Assembly (NCBI GenBank): GCA_945861785.1
Contig: CAMAWD010000019.1
Coordinates: forward strand, 22,224 to 86,223
DNA length: 64,000 nucleotides
Source: Rhodoferax sp. OV413
GTDB taxonomy: Bacteria; Pseudomonadota; Gammaproteobacteria; Burkholderiales; Burkholderiaceae_C
Direction: 5' to 3'
The notes under the pieces are model-generated. The model worked only from the letters and a program-made list of their open reading frames with translations, did not search any database and was not told the DNA's origin. Of the stretch, positions 1-8,283 are shown in pieces (position 1 is the stretch's first letter; each line of letters opens with the position of its first letter). The translations under genes and the position numbers were made by a program.

Positions 1-1
1 G

Positions 2-1417
2 GGTGAAGAGAACCTGTTGAAGGTCGAGGCCGCAGCCGACCGCATCCTGGCCGAAGTCGGCCTGGACATCCGCGACGACGACGAATGCCTGGCGATGTTC
101 AGGAAGTCCGGGGCGCATGTGGACGGCATGCGCGTGCGTTTCGAGCCGGGTCACCTGCGCGAGATCCTCAAGACCGCGCCGCGCCAGTTCACCCAGCACG
201 CGCGCAACCCGGCGCGTTCGGTGCAGATCGGCGGCAACAGCGTGGTGTTTGCGCCGGCTTATGGCTCGCCGTTCGTGATGGACCTCGACCGGGGCCGGCG
301 CTACGGCACGCTGGAGGATTTTCAGAACTTCATCAAGCTGGCGTATTCCTGCCCGTGGCTGCACCATTCGGGTGGCACGGTGTGTGAACCGACCGACGTA
401 CCGGTCAACAAACGCCACCTGGACATGGTCTACGCCCACATGAAGTACTCCGACAAGGCCTACATGGGCTCGATCACCTCGGAGGAACGCGCCGAGGATT
501 CGATCGCCATGAGCCGCCTGCTGTTCGGCACCGATTTTGTCGACCAAAATTGCGTCATCCTGGGCAACGTGAACGTCAACTCACCCTTGTTGTGGGACGG
601 CACCATGACCAAGTCGGCCCGCGCGTATGCCCGTGCCAACCAGGCCGCCGTGATCGTGCCCTTCATCCTGGGTGGCGCCATGGGCCCGGTGACCAATGCC
701 GGCGCAATTGCCCAGGCGCATGCCGAAACCATGGTCGGTTGCGCCATCACGCAGCTCGAGCGCCCGGGGGCGCCGGTGATCTACGGCAACTTCCTGTCCA
801 GCATGTCGCTGCGTTCGGGCTCACCCACCTTCGGCACGCCCGAGCCGGCGATCGGGTCGATGGTGGTGGGGCAACTGGCGCGCCGGCTCGGTCTGCCGCT
901 GCGTTGCGCCGGCTCCTTCACCACCTCCAAGCTGCCCGATGGCCAGGCAATGCAGGAGAGTGTGATGTCGATGTTGTCGGCCGTGCATTGCGGCGCCAAC
1001 TTCATCCTGCATTCGGCCGGTTTCCTCGACGGCCTGCTGTCGATGAGTTACGAAAAGTTCATGATGGACGCGGATTTTTGCGGCGCGCTGCACAGCTACC
1101 TCTTGGGCGTGGTGGTGGACGACAACAGCCTGGCCATGGACGCCTTCAAAGAGGTGGCGCCAGGCAGCCACTTTCTGGGGTGCGCCCACACCATGGCCAA
1201 CTACACCACCGCGTTTTTCGACTCCACCATCTCGGACGACAAACCTTTCGAGACCTGGCAGGAGGCCGGCCAGACCGACAGCGCCACACGCGCCAACAAA
1301 CGCTGGAAGGCGGCCTTGGCAGAATACCAGCCCCCCTCCATCGACCCGGCCGTGAACGAGTCCATCGTCGACTACATGGACCGCAAGAAGGCATCCATGA
1401 CCGACCAGTGGTACTGA
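2..1417 (+). CDS. Trimethylamine methyltransferase (MttB) family protein, 5' truncated by the window edge
   Basis: The frame is open from base 2 and a TTG at 17 is only an internal possibility, so the true start probably lies upstream. The visible 471 codons match the MttB superfamily: an N-terminal segment running from EVGLDIRDDDECLAMF through HVDGMRVRFE to APRQFTQHARNPARSV, then a TIM-barrel-like body with repeated Gly-rich turns. MttB relatives move a methyl group from a quaternary or tertiary amine to a corrinoid protein. There is no in-frame TAG, so this is the non-pyrrolysine type, whose characterised members act on betaines. The flavoprotein 27 bp downstream is probably co-transcribed and would handle a demethylated amine product. 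No corrinoid protein or reductive activator is visible in the window. The family assignment is good; the substrate is unknown. Confidence 0.85.
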   Translation, partial: GEENLLKVEAAADRILAEVGLDIRDDDECLAMFRKSGAHVDGMRVRFEPGHLREILKTAPRQFTQHARNPARSVQIGGNSVVFAPAYGSPFVMDLDRGRRYGTLEDFQNFIKLAYSCPWLHHSGGTVCEPTDVPVNKRHLDMVYAHMKYSDKAYMGSITSEERAEDSIAMSRLLFGTDFVDQNCVILGNVNVNSPLLWDGTMTKSARAYARANQAAVIVPFILGGAMGPVTNAGAIAQAHAETMVGCAITQLERPGAPVIYGNFLSSMSLRSGSPTFGTPEPAIGSMVVGQLARRLGLPLRCAGSFTTSKLPDGQAMQESVMSMLSAVHCGANFILHSAGFLDGLLSMSYEKFMMDADFCGALHSYLLGVVVDDNSLAMDAFKEVAPGSHFLGCAHTMANYTTAFFDSTISDDKPFETWQEAGQTDSATRANKRWKAALAEYQPPSIDPAVNESIVDYMDRKKASMTDQWY

Positions 1418-1444
1418 GAACACCGACGCAAGGACACCCGCACC

Positions 1445-3481
1445 ATGGCACGCGACAACGACCCCCTGCTCCAGCCCTACCAGCTCAGGCACCTGCGGCT
1501 GCGCACCCGCATCATGACCACCTCGCACGAGCCGGCCTACCCGGAGGATGGCATGCCCAAGGCGCGGTACCGCGCCTACCATGTGGAGCGCGCCCGGGCC
1601 GGCGTGGCGCTCACCATGACGGCCGGCTCGGCCACCGTGTCGCGCGACAGCCCGCCGGTGTTCAACAACGTGCTTGCCTACAAGGACGAGGTCGTTCCCT
1701 GGCTGAAGGACCTCACCGACGCCTGCCACGAACACGGCGCAGCGGTGATGATCCAGCTCACCCACCTGGGCCGGCGCACCAGCTGGTCCAAGGCCGACTG
1801 GTTGCCGGTGGTCTCGCCCTCGCACGAGCGCGAGGCGGCGCACCGGGCCTTCCCCAAAAGGCTCGAGGACTGGGACATCGAACGCATCATTGCCAACTAC
1901 GCCGATGCCGCCGAACGCATGCAGGCCGGGGGCATGGACGGTCTGGAGCTGCAGGCCTACGGGCACCTGATGGACCAGTTCTGGTCGCCCCTCACCAACA
2001 CGCTGGACGAACCCTACGGCGGCGCGCTCGACAACCGCCTGCGTTTCACGTTCGACGTGTTGCGCGCGGTGCGCAAACGCGTCGGGCCGGACTTCATCGT
2101 CGGTGTGCGTTACACCGGCGACGAAGACCTGCCGGGTGGCTTGTCCCCGGCCGACGGCCTGGAGATCTCGCGCCGGCTCAAGGAGTGCGGCATGGTCGAC
2201 TTTCTGAACGTGGTGCGTGGCCACATCGACACCGACGCCGGCCTGACCGACCTGATCCCGGTGCAGGGCATGCGCAGCTCGCCGCACCTCGACTTCGCGG
2301 GTGACATCCGCGCCGCCACCGGTTTCCCGACCTTTCACGCCGCCAAGATCCAGGACGTGACCACCGCCCGGTATGCCATCAGCTCGGGAAAACTCGACAT
2401 GGTGGGCATGACCCGCGCCCACATGACCGACCCGCACATCGTGCGCAAGATCATCGCCGGGCGCGAGGACACGATCCGCCCCTGTGTCGGCGCCAATTTC
2501 TGCCTGGACCGCATCTACCAGGGCGGCGAGGCCTACTGCATCCACAACCCGGCGACGGGGCGGGAATTGACCATGCCGCATGACATCGCGCCCGCTGCGG
2601 TCAAGCGCCGGGTGGTCGTGGTCGGCGCCGGGCCGGCCGGCCTGGAGGCAGCGCGGGTTGCAGCCGAACGCGGCCATACGGTGGTGGTGCTGGAGGCCGC
2701 AGCCAAGCCCGGCGGACAGATCCGCCTGACTGCGCAAAGCCCGCGCCGGCGCGAGATGATCAGCATCATCGACTGGCGCATGGCGCGTTGCGAGGAGCGC
2801 GGCGTGGTGTTTCGCTTCAACACGCTGGCCGATGTACAGGCCGTGATCGCCGAACAGCCCGACGTGGTCATCATTGCCACCGGCGGCCTGCCCCACACGG
2901 CGGTGCTGCGCGCCGGCAACGAGCTGGTCGTGTCGACCTGGGACATCCTGAGCGGCGATGTGGCGCCGGGACGCAACGTGCTGGTCTACGACGACGCCGG
3001 CGACCACCCAGCCTTGCAGGCGGCCGAAGTGATTGCCAACACCGGCGCCCAGGTGGAGATCATGACGCCCGACCGCGCCTTCGCGCCTGAGGTGATGGCC
3101 ATGAACCTGGTGCCCTACATGCGCAGCCTGCAAAAGCAGGACGTCACCTTCACCGTCACATTCCGGCTCGAGTCGGTGCAGCGCGACGGCGACGGCCTGC
3201 GCGCCATCGTGGGCAGCGACTACGGCGGCGTGCGCAAGGAGCGCCACGTGGACCAGGTGGTGGTGAACCACGGAACGCGCCCGCTCGATGATCTGTATTT
3301 CGAACTCAAACCGCTGTCTGGAAACGAAGGCGCGGTCGACTACCCGGCACTGTTGGCCGGCCAGGCGCAATCCGCTGTGGGGGCGGGCAAGTTCCAGTTG
3401 TTCCGCATCGGCGATGCGGTGTCCGCGCGCAACACGCATGCCGCCATCTACGACGCCTTGCGGCTGGTCAAGGACCTCTGA
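1445..3481 (+). CDS. NADH:flavin oxidoreductase of the trimethylamine/dimethylglycine dehydrogenase type
   Basis: This 678-residue two-domain protein has an old-yellow-enzyme TIM barrel (about 1-375, FMN) followed by a pyridine-nucleotide-disulphide-type domain (about 388-678, starting VVVVGAGPAGLEAA with a GxGxxG fold and PGGQIR). A short cysteine-containing linker sits between them: C347, C353 and C365, with Ala350 where trimethylamine dehydrogenase has the second of four 4Fe-4S ligands. Such enzymes oxidatively demethylate secondary or tertiary amines and pass electrons to ETF or NAD. From memory, the CVGA..C..IY.GGEA.CIHN version is typical of N-methylproline/dimethylglycine demethylase relatives. 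The ATG is preceded by AAGGA. Coupling with the upstream MttB-like gene suggests stepwise removal of methyl groups from a betaine-like compound. The substrate is inferred only. Confidence 0.85.
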   Translation: MARDNDPLLQPYQLRHLRLRTRIMTTSHEPAYPEDGMPKARYRAYHVERARAGVALTMTAGSATVSRDSPPVFNNVLAYKDEVVPWLKDLTDACHEHGAAVMIQLTHLGRRTSWSKADWLPVVSPSHEREAAHRAFPKRLEDWDIERIIANYADAAERMQAGGMDGLELQAYGHLMDQFWSPLTNTLDEPYGGALDNRLRFTFDVLRAVRKRVGPDFIVGVRYTGDEDLPGGLSPADGLEISRRLKECGMVDFLNVVRGHIDTDAGLTDLIPVQGMRSSPHLDFAGDIRAATGFPTFHAAKIQDVTTARYAISSGKLDMVGMTRAHMTDPHIVRKIIAGREDTIRPCVGANFCLDRIYQGGEAYCIHNPATGRELTMPHDIAPAAVKRRVVVVGAGPAGLEAARVAAERGHTVVVLEAAAKPGGQIRLTAQSPRRREMISIIDWRMARCEERGVVFRFNTLADVQAVIAEQPDVVIIATGGLPHTAVLRAGNELVVSTWDILSGDVAPGRNVLVYDDAGDHPALQAAEVIANTGAQVEIMTPDRAFAPEVMAMNLVPYMRSLQKQDVTFTVTFRLESVQRDGDGLRAIVGSDYGGVRKERHVDQVVVNHGTRPLDDLYFELKPLSGNEGAVDYPALLAGQAQSAVGAGKFQLFRIGDAVSARNTHAAIYDALRLVKDL

Positions 3482-3609
3482 GGCGCCAACGTGGCAGGTG
3501 CAGCAGTGCCGGCGGCAGCTCTGTGCATGTCCTTGGCTGGCGCCCATCTGGATTTGACGACAGCGCAGAATGCCCGTGACCAGCCGGGTGCATCCGCGAT
3601 ACTGTCCTG

Positions 3610-4371
3610 ATGGACACCGCGACACTGCTGCTCCTCTTTGGCGGCGGCCTGGTTGCAGGCGGCGTGACCGCAGTCGCCGGCGGCTCCAGCTTCATGATCT
3701 TCCCGATACTCATCGCCGCAGGACTGCCACCGCTGGTTGCCAACATCACAACCTGGATCGCGCTGATACCGGGCAACTTCATGGCCCTGGCGGCCTACCG
3801 CACCGAACTGCGCGACATGCGCGACGATGTGCGTCTGCACCTGGTGGTCTCGTTTGCGGGAGGCATCACCGGCAGCCTGCTTCTTCTGTGGACCGGCGAG
3901 GCGCGCTTCGAACGTGCCGTGCCATGGCTGATGCTCACCGCCACGCTGTTCTTCGGGCTCGGCGAATGGGTCAAACGGCACCTGGACCGGCTGCGCCCCC
4001 CATCGCAGCGTCTGTCCAAGCGCTGGATCCTGGTCTTCGAGTTCATGCTGATGGTCTATGGCGGCTACTTCGGCGCCGGTCTGGGCATTGTGCTGCTGGC
4101 GGCGCTGACCATGGCCGGTGAAACGTCGATCCATCGCGCCAATGCCAAGAAGAACCTCATGGTTGTGGCCCTGAGTGCAGCCGGCTGCATCGTATTCCTG
4201 CCCTCGGGCCAGGTATCCTGGCCGTATGCGTTGCCGATTTTCGCGGGGGGGAGCCTGGGCGGCTACGGCGCGGTGCGCTTCATCCGGCGCATCCCGGCAA
4301 CAGCAGTGCGCAACGCGGTGCTGGCCTGGGCCGTGGTTCTGACGCTTTATGCGTTCTGGAAATACGGCTGA
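3610..4371 (+). CDS. TauE/SafE (TSUP) family membrane permease
   Basis: The 253-residue product is very hydrophobic, with about seven to eight predicted membrane segments arranged as two similar halves. It begins with the family hallmark GGGLVAGGVTAVAGGSS, and the second half carries YGGYFGAGLGIVLLAAL. TSUP proteins transport sulfite, sulfoacetate or other small organosulfur or organic anions. Nothing in the neighbourhood fixes the substrate. The start is the first ATG after a 128-bp non-coding gap. The 3' end overlaps the 3' end of the convergent eda by 25 bp (4347-4371), so transcription from either side reads into the other. Confidence 0.85.
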   Translation: MDTATLLLLFGGGLVAGGVTAVAGGSSFMIFPILIAAGLPPLVANITTWIALIPGNFMALAAYRTELRDMRDDVRLHLVVSFAGGITGSLLLLWTGEARFERAVPWLMLTATLFFGLGEWVKRHLDRLRPPSQRLSKRWILVFEFMLMVYGGYFGAGLGIVLLAALTMAGETSIHRANAKKNLMVVALSAAGCIVFLPSGQVSWPYALPIFAGGSLGGYGAVRFIRRIPATAVRNAVLAWAVVLTLYAFWKYG

Positions 4372-5009
4372 CGCGCCAGCTTGCGTGTCTCGGCTGCGAG
4401 TTGCGTGATGCGCGCCCAATCGCCCTGTGCCAGCGCATCCGCAGGTACCAGCCAGGAACCCCCGGCACAAGCCACATTGGGCAAAGCCAGGAACTCTGCC
4501 ACGTTGGCCGTGCTGATTCCGCCTGTGGGGCAAAACCGCACCTCACCGAAGGGGCCGCCCCAGGCCTTGAGCATGGCAATGCCGCCCGCCTGCATTGCCG
4601 GAAAGAACTTGAGTTCGGTCAGACCGTCTTGCTGGCACATCAGGATCTCGCTGCCGGTGGCGACACCCGGCAACAGGGCCAGGCCGGCATCCCGACAGGC
4701 CTGCCCGATGGCGTGGGTGTAGCCAGGGCTCACGGCAAACCGTGCGCCGGCCATCGCAGCCGCTTGTGCATCGGCCGCGCTGCGCACCGTGCCAGCGCCG
4801 ACCACCGCCTCGGGCACCTCGCGTGCGATGGCTTCCATGCAGGCCAGCGCCACGGGTGTGCGCAGGGTCACCTCCAGCATGCGCACGCCACCCGCGACAA
4901 GTGCGCGGGCCATCGGCACCGCATGGGCCACATCGTTCAACACGATCACCGGGATCACGGGTGCGTCCTGCATCACCTGCAAGGCGCTCAGAGTGTTCTT
5001 CACAACCAT
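4347..5009 (-). CDS. eda: 2-dehydro-3-deoxy-phosphogluconate (KDPG) aldolase
   Basis: The 220-residue enzyme cleaves KDPG to pyruvate and glyceraldehyde 3-phosphate, the last step of the Entner-Doudoroff route. Visible family motifs are [10 protein letters not shown] near the N-terminus, MLEVTLRTP with the catalytic Glu, VGAGTV, FAVSPG, the Schiff-base lysine in ELKFFPA, and the phosphate-binding CPTGGI near the C-terminus. I chose the ATG at 5009 because AAGGAG sits 7 nt upstream of it; the ATG at 5015 is only 1 nt from that site. The first 10 bases overlap the end of edd, which implies translational coupling. Length is normal for the family. Confidence 0.95.
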   Translation of the reverse strand: MVVKNTLSALQVMQDAPVIPVIVLNDVAHAVPMARALVAGGVRMLEVTLRTPVALACMEAIAREVPEAVVGAGTVRSAADAQAAAMAGARFAVSPGYTHAIGQACRDAGLALLPGVATGSEILMCQQDGLTELKFFPAMQAGGIAMLKAWGGPFGEVRFCPTGGISTANVAEFLALPNVACAGGSWLVPADALAQGDWARITQLAAETRKLARQPYFQNA

Positions 5010-6874
5010 GTGCATGCTCCTTCTTCTGCGCACAGCGCGTTGCGGCGCATGCCGGCGAACAACTCGCGCCCCATGCCCAGGTTATTGTCATGGACAAGCG
5101 CTGGCGGCATGGCCAGCACTTCGCGTTGCTCCCAGTCGGCATCGGGAACGAGCGCCTGCAATGCGCCCGCCACCGCGTCGAGCCGCACCACATCGCCGTC
5201 GCGCAGCCGCGCCAGCGGGCCGCCTGCCGCCGCTTCGGGCGACACGTGGATGGCAGCCGGCACCTTGCCCGACGCGCCACTCATGCGGCCATCGGTGACC
5301 AGCGCCACCTTGAAGCCCTTGCCCTGCAACACCGCCAGCGGCGGGGTGAGCTTGTGCAACTCGGGCATGCCGTTGGCGCACGGGCCCTGCCAGCGCACCA
5401 CACACACCACATCGCGGTCGAGTTCGCCGGCAGCAAACGCGGCGTGCAGCCCCTCCTGGGAATCAAAAATGCGCACGGGCGCCTGCACCACATGGCGGTC
5501 CTCCGGCACCGCCGACACCTTGATCACGCTGCGCCCCAGGTTGCCCAGCAACAGTTTCAGCCCGCCACTGGCACTGAAGGCATCCGCCGCCGGCCGCACG
5601 ACGGACAGGTCGCCGGAGGCGCCGGCGTCACGCCAGGACAGGCCCCCGGCGGCCGATGCGCAGGGTATCCGGGTGAATTCGCGCAGCCCGCCCGCGCGCG
5701 CGGTCAACACGTCCGGATGCATCAACCCGGCGTCGAGCAATTCGCGGATCACAAACCCGGGGCCGCCAGCTGCCTGAAAGTGGTTCACGTCGGCGCTCCC
5801 GTTGGGATACACCCGCGTCAGCAGCGGCACAACATCCGACAATGCGGAGAAGTCGTCCCAGTCAATCAGGATGCCAGCCGCCCGGGCCACCGCCACCCAA
5901 TGGATCAGGTGGTTGGTGGAGCCCCCGGTGGCGAGCAGTGCGACCATGGCGTTGACGATGCAGCGCTCGTTGACCACCTTGCCGATGGGCGCGCAACTGC
6001 CAGTGTCTGCGCCGGGCACGCCGGGCATCGGTGTGCCCCGGCCCAGTACCGTGCGCACAGCCTCACGGGTCAGTTCGTCACGCAGGGTGGCCCCAGGATT
6101 GACAAAGGCCGTCCCAGGCACGTGCAGCCCCATCGCTTCGAGCAGCATCTGGTTGCTGTTGGCCGTTCCGTAGAAGGTGCAGGTGCCCAAGCCATGGTAG
6201 GCCTGCGACTCGGCCTGCAACAGCTCGTCGCGCCCCACCTTGCCCTGGGCGGCCAGTTCGCGCACTTTGGCCTTGGCGTTGTTCGACAGGCCCGAGGTCA
6301 TCGGCCCGGCTGGCACGAAGACGGTAGGCAGGTGGCCGAAATGCAATGCGCCGATCAACAAACCGGGAACGATCTTGTCGCACACGCCCAGCAGCAGCGC
6401 GCCGTCGTACATGTCGTGCGACAGCGACACCGCCGTGGCCATGGCGATCACATCGCGCGAGTACAGGCTGAGCTCCATGGCCGCCGTGCCCTGCGTCACA
6501 CCATCGCACATCGCCGGAACGCCCCCGGCGACCTGCGCCGTGGCACCGAACCGGCGGGCCTCGGCCTTGATCAGGTCCGGGTAGTGCTGCAGCGGCGCGT
6601 GTGCCGACAACATGTCGTTGAAAGCATTCACGATGCCGATATTGGGCGTGCGCACCGGCGTGATGCTGAACTGCGCCTTGCGCGGCATTGCCGCCGCCTT
6701 GTCGTCGTCCGGCATGGCTGCCAGCGCATGCGCCACATTGGCGCAACCCATGCGTTCGGCACCTGGTTTGCGTTGCGCCATCGCGTCGAGCCGCTGCAGG
6801 TAGGCATGGCGCAACCGGGCGCTGCGCTGCAGGATACGGGCGGTGACCGTGCCCACGGCGTCGTGAAGTTTCAT
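5000..6874 (-). CDS. edd: Phosphogluconate dehydratase
   Basis: The 624-residue cytoplasmic 4Fe-4S dehydratase converts 6-phosphogluconate to KDPG. It belongs to the IlvD/Edd family, shown by [18 protein letters not shown] with a cluster cysteine, [32 protein letters not shown] and SDGRMSG-like [13 protein letters not shown] near the C-terminus. Length matches Edd (about 600) rather than dihydroxy-acid dehydratase IlvD. It overlaps eda and the two form an operon. The ATG at 6874 has no clear Shine-Dalgarno sequence; a HexR-like palindrome lies directly upstream. Together with the gluconokinase at 15180-15734 it completes gluconate catabolism to pyruvate. Confidence 0.95.
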   Translation of the reverse strand: MKLHDAVGTVTARILQRSARLRHAYLQRLDAMAQRKPGAERMGCANVAHALAAMPDDDKAAAMPRKAQFSITPVRTPNIGIVNAFNDMLSAHAPLQHYPDLIKAEARRFGATAQVAGGVPAMCDGVTQGTAAMELSLYSRDVIAMATAVSLSHDMYDGALLLGVCDKIVPGLLIGALHFGHLPTVFVPAGPMTSGLSNNAKAKVRELAAQGKVGRDELLQAESQAYHGLGTCTFYGTANSNQMLLEAMGLHVPGTAFVNPGATLRDELTREAVRTVLGRGTPMPGVPGADTGSCAPIGKVVNERCIVNAMVALLATGGSTNHLIHWVAVARAAGILIDWDDFSALSDVVPLLTRVYPNGSADVNHFQAAGGPGFVIRELLDAGLMHPDVLTARAGGLREFTRIPCASAAGGLSWRDAGASGDLSVVRPAADAFSASGGLKLLLGNLGRSVIKVSAVPEDRHVVQAPVRIFDSQEGLHAAFAAGELDRDVVCVVRWQGPCANGMPELHKLTPPLAVLQGKGFKVALVTDGRMSGASGKVPAAIHVSPEAAAGGPLARLRDGDVVRLDAVAGALQALVPDADWEQREVLAMPPALVHDNNLGMGRELFAGMRRNALCAEEGACTWL

Positions 6875-6880
6875 GATTTT

Positions 6881-6895
6881 GGTAACTTAATTACA
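6881..6895. promoter_or_regulatory. HexR-like palindrome upstream of edd
   Basis: Read on the minus strand the site is TGTAATTAAGTTACC, ending 6 bp before the edd ATG. It matches the HexR consensus I remember from gammaproteobacteria (TGTAATTAAATTACA) at 13 of 15 positions. HexR is a KDPG-responsive RpiR-family repressor of edd/eda. The position, overlapping where a ribosome would bind, fits repression. No hexR gene is in the window, so the regulator is inferred. Confidence 0.45.
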
Positions 6896-6937
6896 TTCGA
6901 ATGGTACTCCCCAATCCACAGTTTCGACCCCCAAAAA

Positions 6938-6954
6938 GTTACCCATTGGTTACC
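6938..6954. promoter_or_regulatory. GTTACC-N5-GTTACC direct repeat in the edd/chaC divergent promoter
   Basis: Two GTTACC hexamers are spaced 11 bp start to start (CATTG between them), one helical turn, as is usual for OmpR/PhoB-type response-regulator boxes. On the minus strand it reads GGTAAC-N5-GGTAAC with its near edge 64 bp from the edd ATG. An almost identical arrangement occurs before glgC (54787-54803). The right-hand hexamer is part of GTTACCAAAATC (6949-6960), a perfect inverted copy of GATTTTGGTAAC at 6875-6886, so the same 12-mer precedes both divergent genes. Confidence 0.45.
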
Positions 6955-6974
6955 AAAATCGCCTGCGGCTACCA

Positions 6975-7592
6975 TTGGCACTTACCGTGACCCTCCACCC
7001 AGGACCCGCCACCCACTTGCCGGCCCCCGTGCGCGATCCCGCACCGATGCTGCGCCATGCGCTGCAGCAATGGGGTGGCACAGGTGACCTGTGGGTCTTC
7101 GCCTACGCATCGCTGATCTGGCGCCCTGACTTTGACGTGGCCGAGCAACGGCTGGCCAAGGTCCACGGGTGGCACCGGGCGCTGAAAATGTGGAGCCGTG
7201 TCAACCGCGGCTCGCCGGATTGCCCGGGCCTTGTTTTCGCGCTGCTGTCCGGCGGCAGTTGCCACGGTGCCGTGTTGCGGGTCGCGAAACGCGACGGCGA
7301 AGCCGTGCTGCGCAAGTTGTGGGAGCGCGAAATGGTGACCGGTGTATACGACCCGAAATGGTTGCATTGCCGCACCGCGCACGGGCCAGTACAGGCGCTG
7401 GCCTTTACTTTGTCACGCCTGAGTCCGAATTTCACCGGCGAACTCCCGCCCGAGCGTTACCGCCATATCTTTGCCGCGTCCCGTGGGCGTTATGGCACCA
7501 CACTGGACTATGCCGACCAGACGCTGCGCTGCCTGCAGCAGCATGGCATACGCGACGCTGCATTGCAAAAACTGCTGGCACACGCGCCCTGA
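6975..7592 (+). CDS. ChaC-like gamma-glutamylcyclotransferase
   Basis: The product (205 residues from the TTG at 6975) fits the ChaC group that releases 5-oxoproline from glutathione. The substrate loop appears as WVFAYASLIWRPDF, where classic ChaC has FGYGSLIW. The acidic catalytic region appears as LRKLWEREMVTGVYDPKW. A C-terminal helical stretch ends at QKLLAHAP. The start is uncertain: the TTG has no ribosome-binding site, and an in-frame ATG at 7047 would still leave the whole domain intact. The gene is divergent from edd and shares its short regulatory region. Family assignment is firm; strict glutathione specificity is inferred. Confidence 0.8.
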   Translation: MALTVTLHPGPATHLPAPVRDPAPMLRHALQQWGGTGDLWVFAYASLIWRPDFDVAEQRLAKVHGWHRALKMWSRVNRGSPDCPGLVFALLSGGSCHGAVLRVAKRDGEAVLRKLWEREMVTGVYDPKWLHCRTAHGPVQALAFTLSRLSPNFTGELPPERYRHIFAASRGRYGTTLDYADQTLRCLQQHGIRDAALQKLLAHAP

Positions 7593-7640
7593 GCGGCGCG
7601 CGCTGCGTGCACGGCACGGCACGGTTCCTATACTCGGCAC

Positions 7641-8279
7641 ATGACCTCCATCGCAGACCTCCGCAAGAGTTACGAACGCGCCGAACTGAACGAAGACGCA
7701 TCCCATGCCGACCCGCTGAAACAGTTTGCACACTGGCTTGACGAAGCCATCCAATCCAAACTGCCCGAGCCCAACGCCATGACCCTGGCCACCGTGGGCA
7801 GCGACCTGCGGCCCAGCACCCGGGTGGTGCTGGTCAAGGGCTTCGACGCACGCGGCATCGTCTGGTACACCAACTACGACAGCCGCAAGGGCCAGGAGCT
7901 GGCCGGCAACCCTTATGCGGCGCTGCAGTTCCACTGGGTGGAGCTGGAGCGCGTGGTGCGCATCGAGGGCCTGGTGACGAAGGTCGACGACAGCGAGAGC
8001 GACGCATATTTCCACTCGCGCCCGCTCGACTCGCGCATTGGCGCCTGGGCCTCACCACAATCGCAGGTGATCTCCGGGCGCGCGGTGCTGGTCGCCAATG
8101 CCGCGCGGTACGGCGCGCAGTTTCTGCTGCAGCCGCCCCGCCCGCCCCATTGGGGCGGGTACCGCCTGCGACCCGACAGCTGGCAGTTCTGGCAGGGCCG
8201 CAAGAGCCGCCTGCACGACCGGCTGCGTTACACCTTGCAGCCCGGTGGCAACTGGGCGCGCGAGCGGCTGGCACCGTAG
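7641..8279 (+). CDS. pdxH: Pyridoxamine/pyridoxine 5'-phosphate oxidase
   Basis: The 212-residue FMN enzyme makes pyridoxal 5'-phosphate, the cofactor of, among others, the glycogen phosphorylase in this window. It is recognised by the N-terminal [26 protein letters not shown], the FMN-binding run [13 protein letters not shown] and [12 protein letters not shown], the [14 protein letters not shown] strand, [19 protein letters not shown], and the C-terminal [11 protein letters not shown] with [15 protein letters not shown]. Length is typical for PdxH. It lies 48 bp after the ChaC-like gene on the same strand and may be co-transcribed. It ends 4 bp before the convergent AEC carrier gene. Confidence 0.95.
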   Translation: MTSIADLRKSYERAELNEDASHADPLKQFAHWLDEAIQSKLPEPNAMTLATVGSDLRPSTRVVLVKGFDARGIVWYTNYDSRKGQELAGNPYAALQFHWVELERVVRIEGLVTKVDDSESDAYFHSRPLDSRIGAWASPQSQVISGRAVLVANAARYGAQFLLQPPRPPHWGGYRLRPDSWQFWQGRKSRLHDRLRYTLQPGGNWARERLAP

Positions 8280-8283
8280 GTGC

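Noticed and set aside
2..1417. Pyrrolysine-containing MttB
   Set aside because: There is no in-frame TAG in the visible gene, which ends at TGA; the protein is of the non-pyrrolysine type.
821..3625. 934-codon open frame on the minus strand across the two catabolic genes
   Set aside because: It lies antisense to two genes with clear domain motifs, has His/Gly/Arg-rich low-complexity translation and no domain; it is a high-GC codon-bias artefact.
6894..6903. CATTCGAATG palindrome shared in part with 16760-16768 (CATTCGAAT)
   Set aside because: The two share nine bases but flanks and positions differ; a chance match of a short palindrome cannot be excluded.
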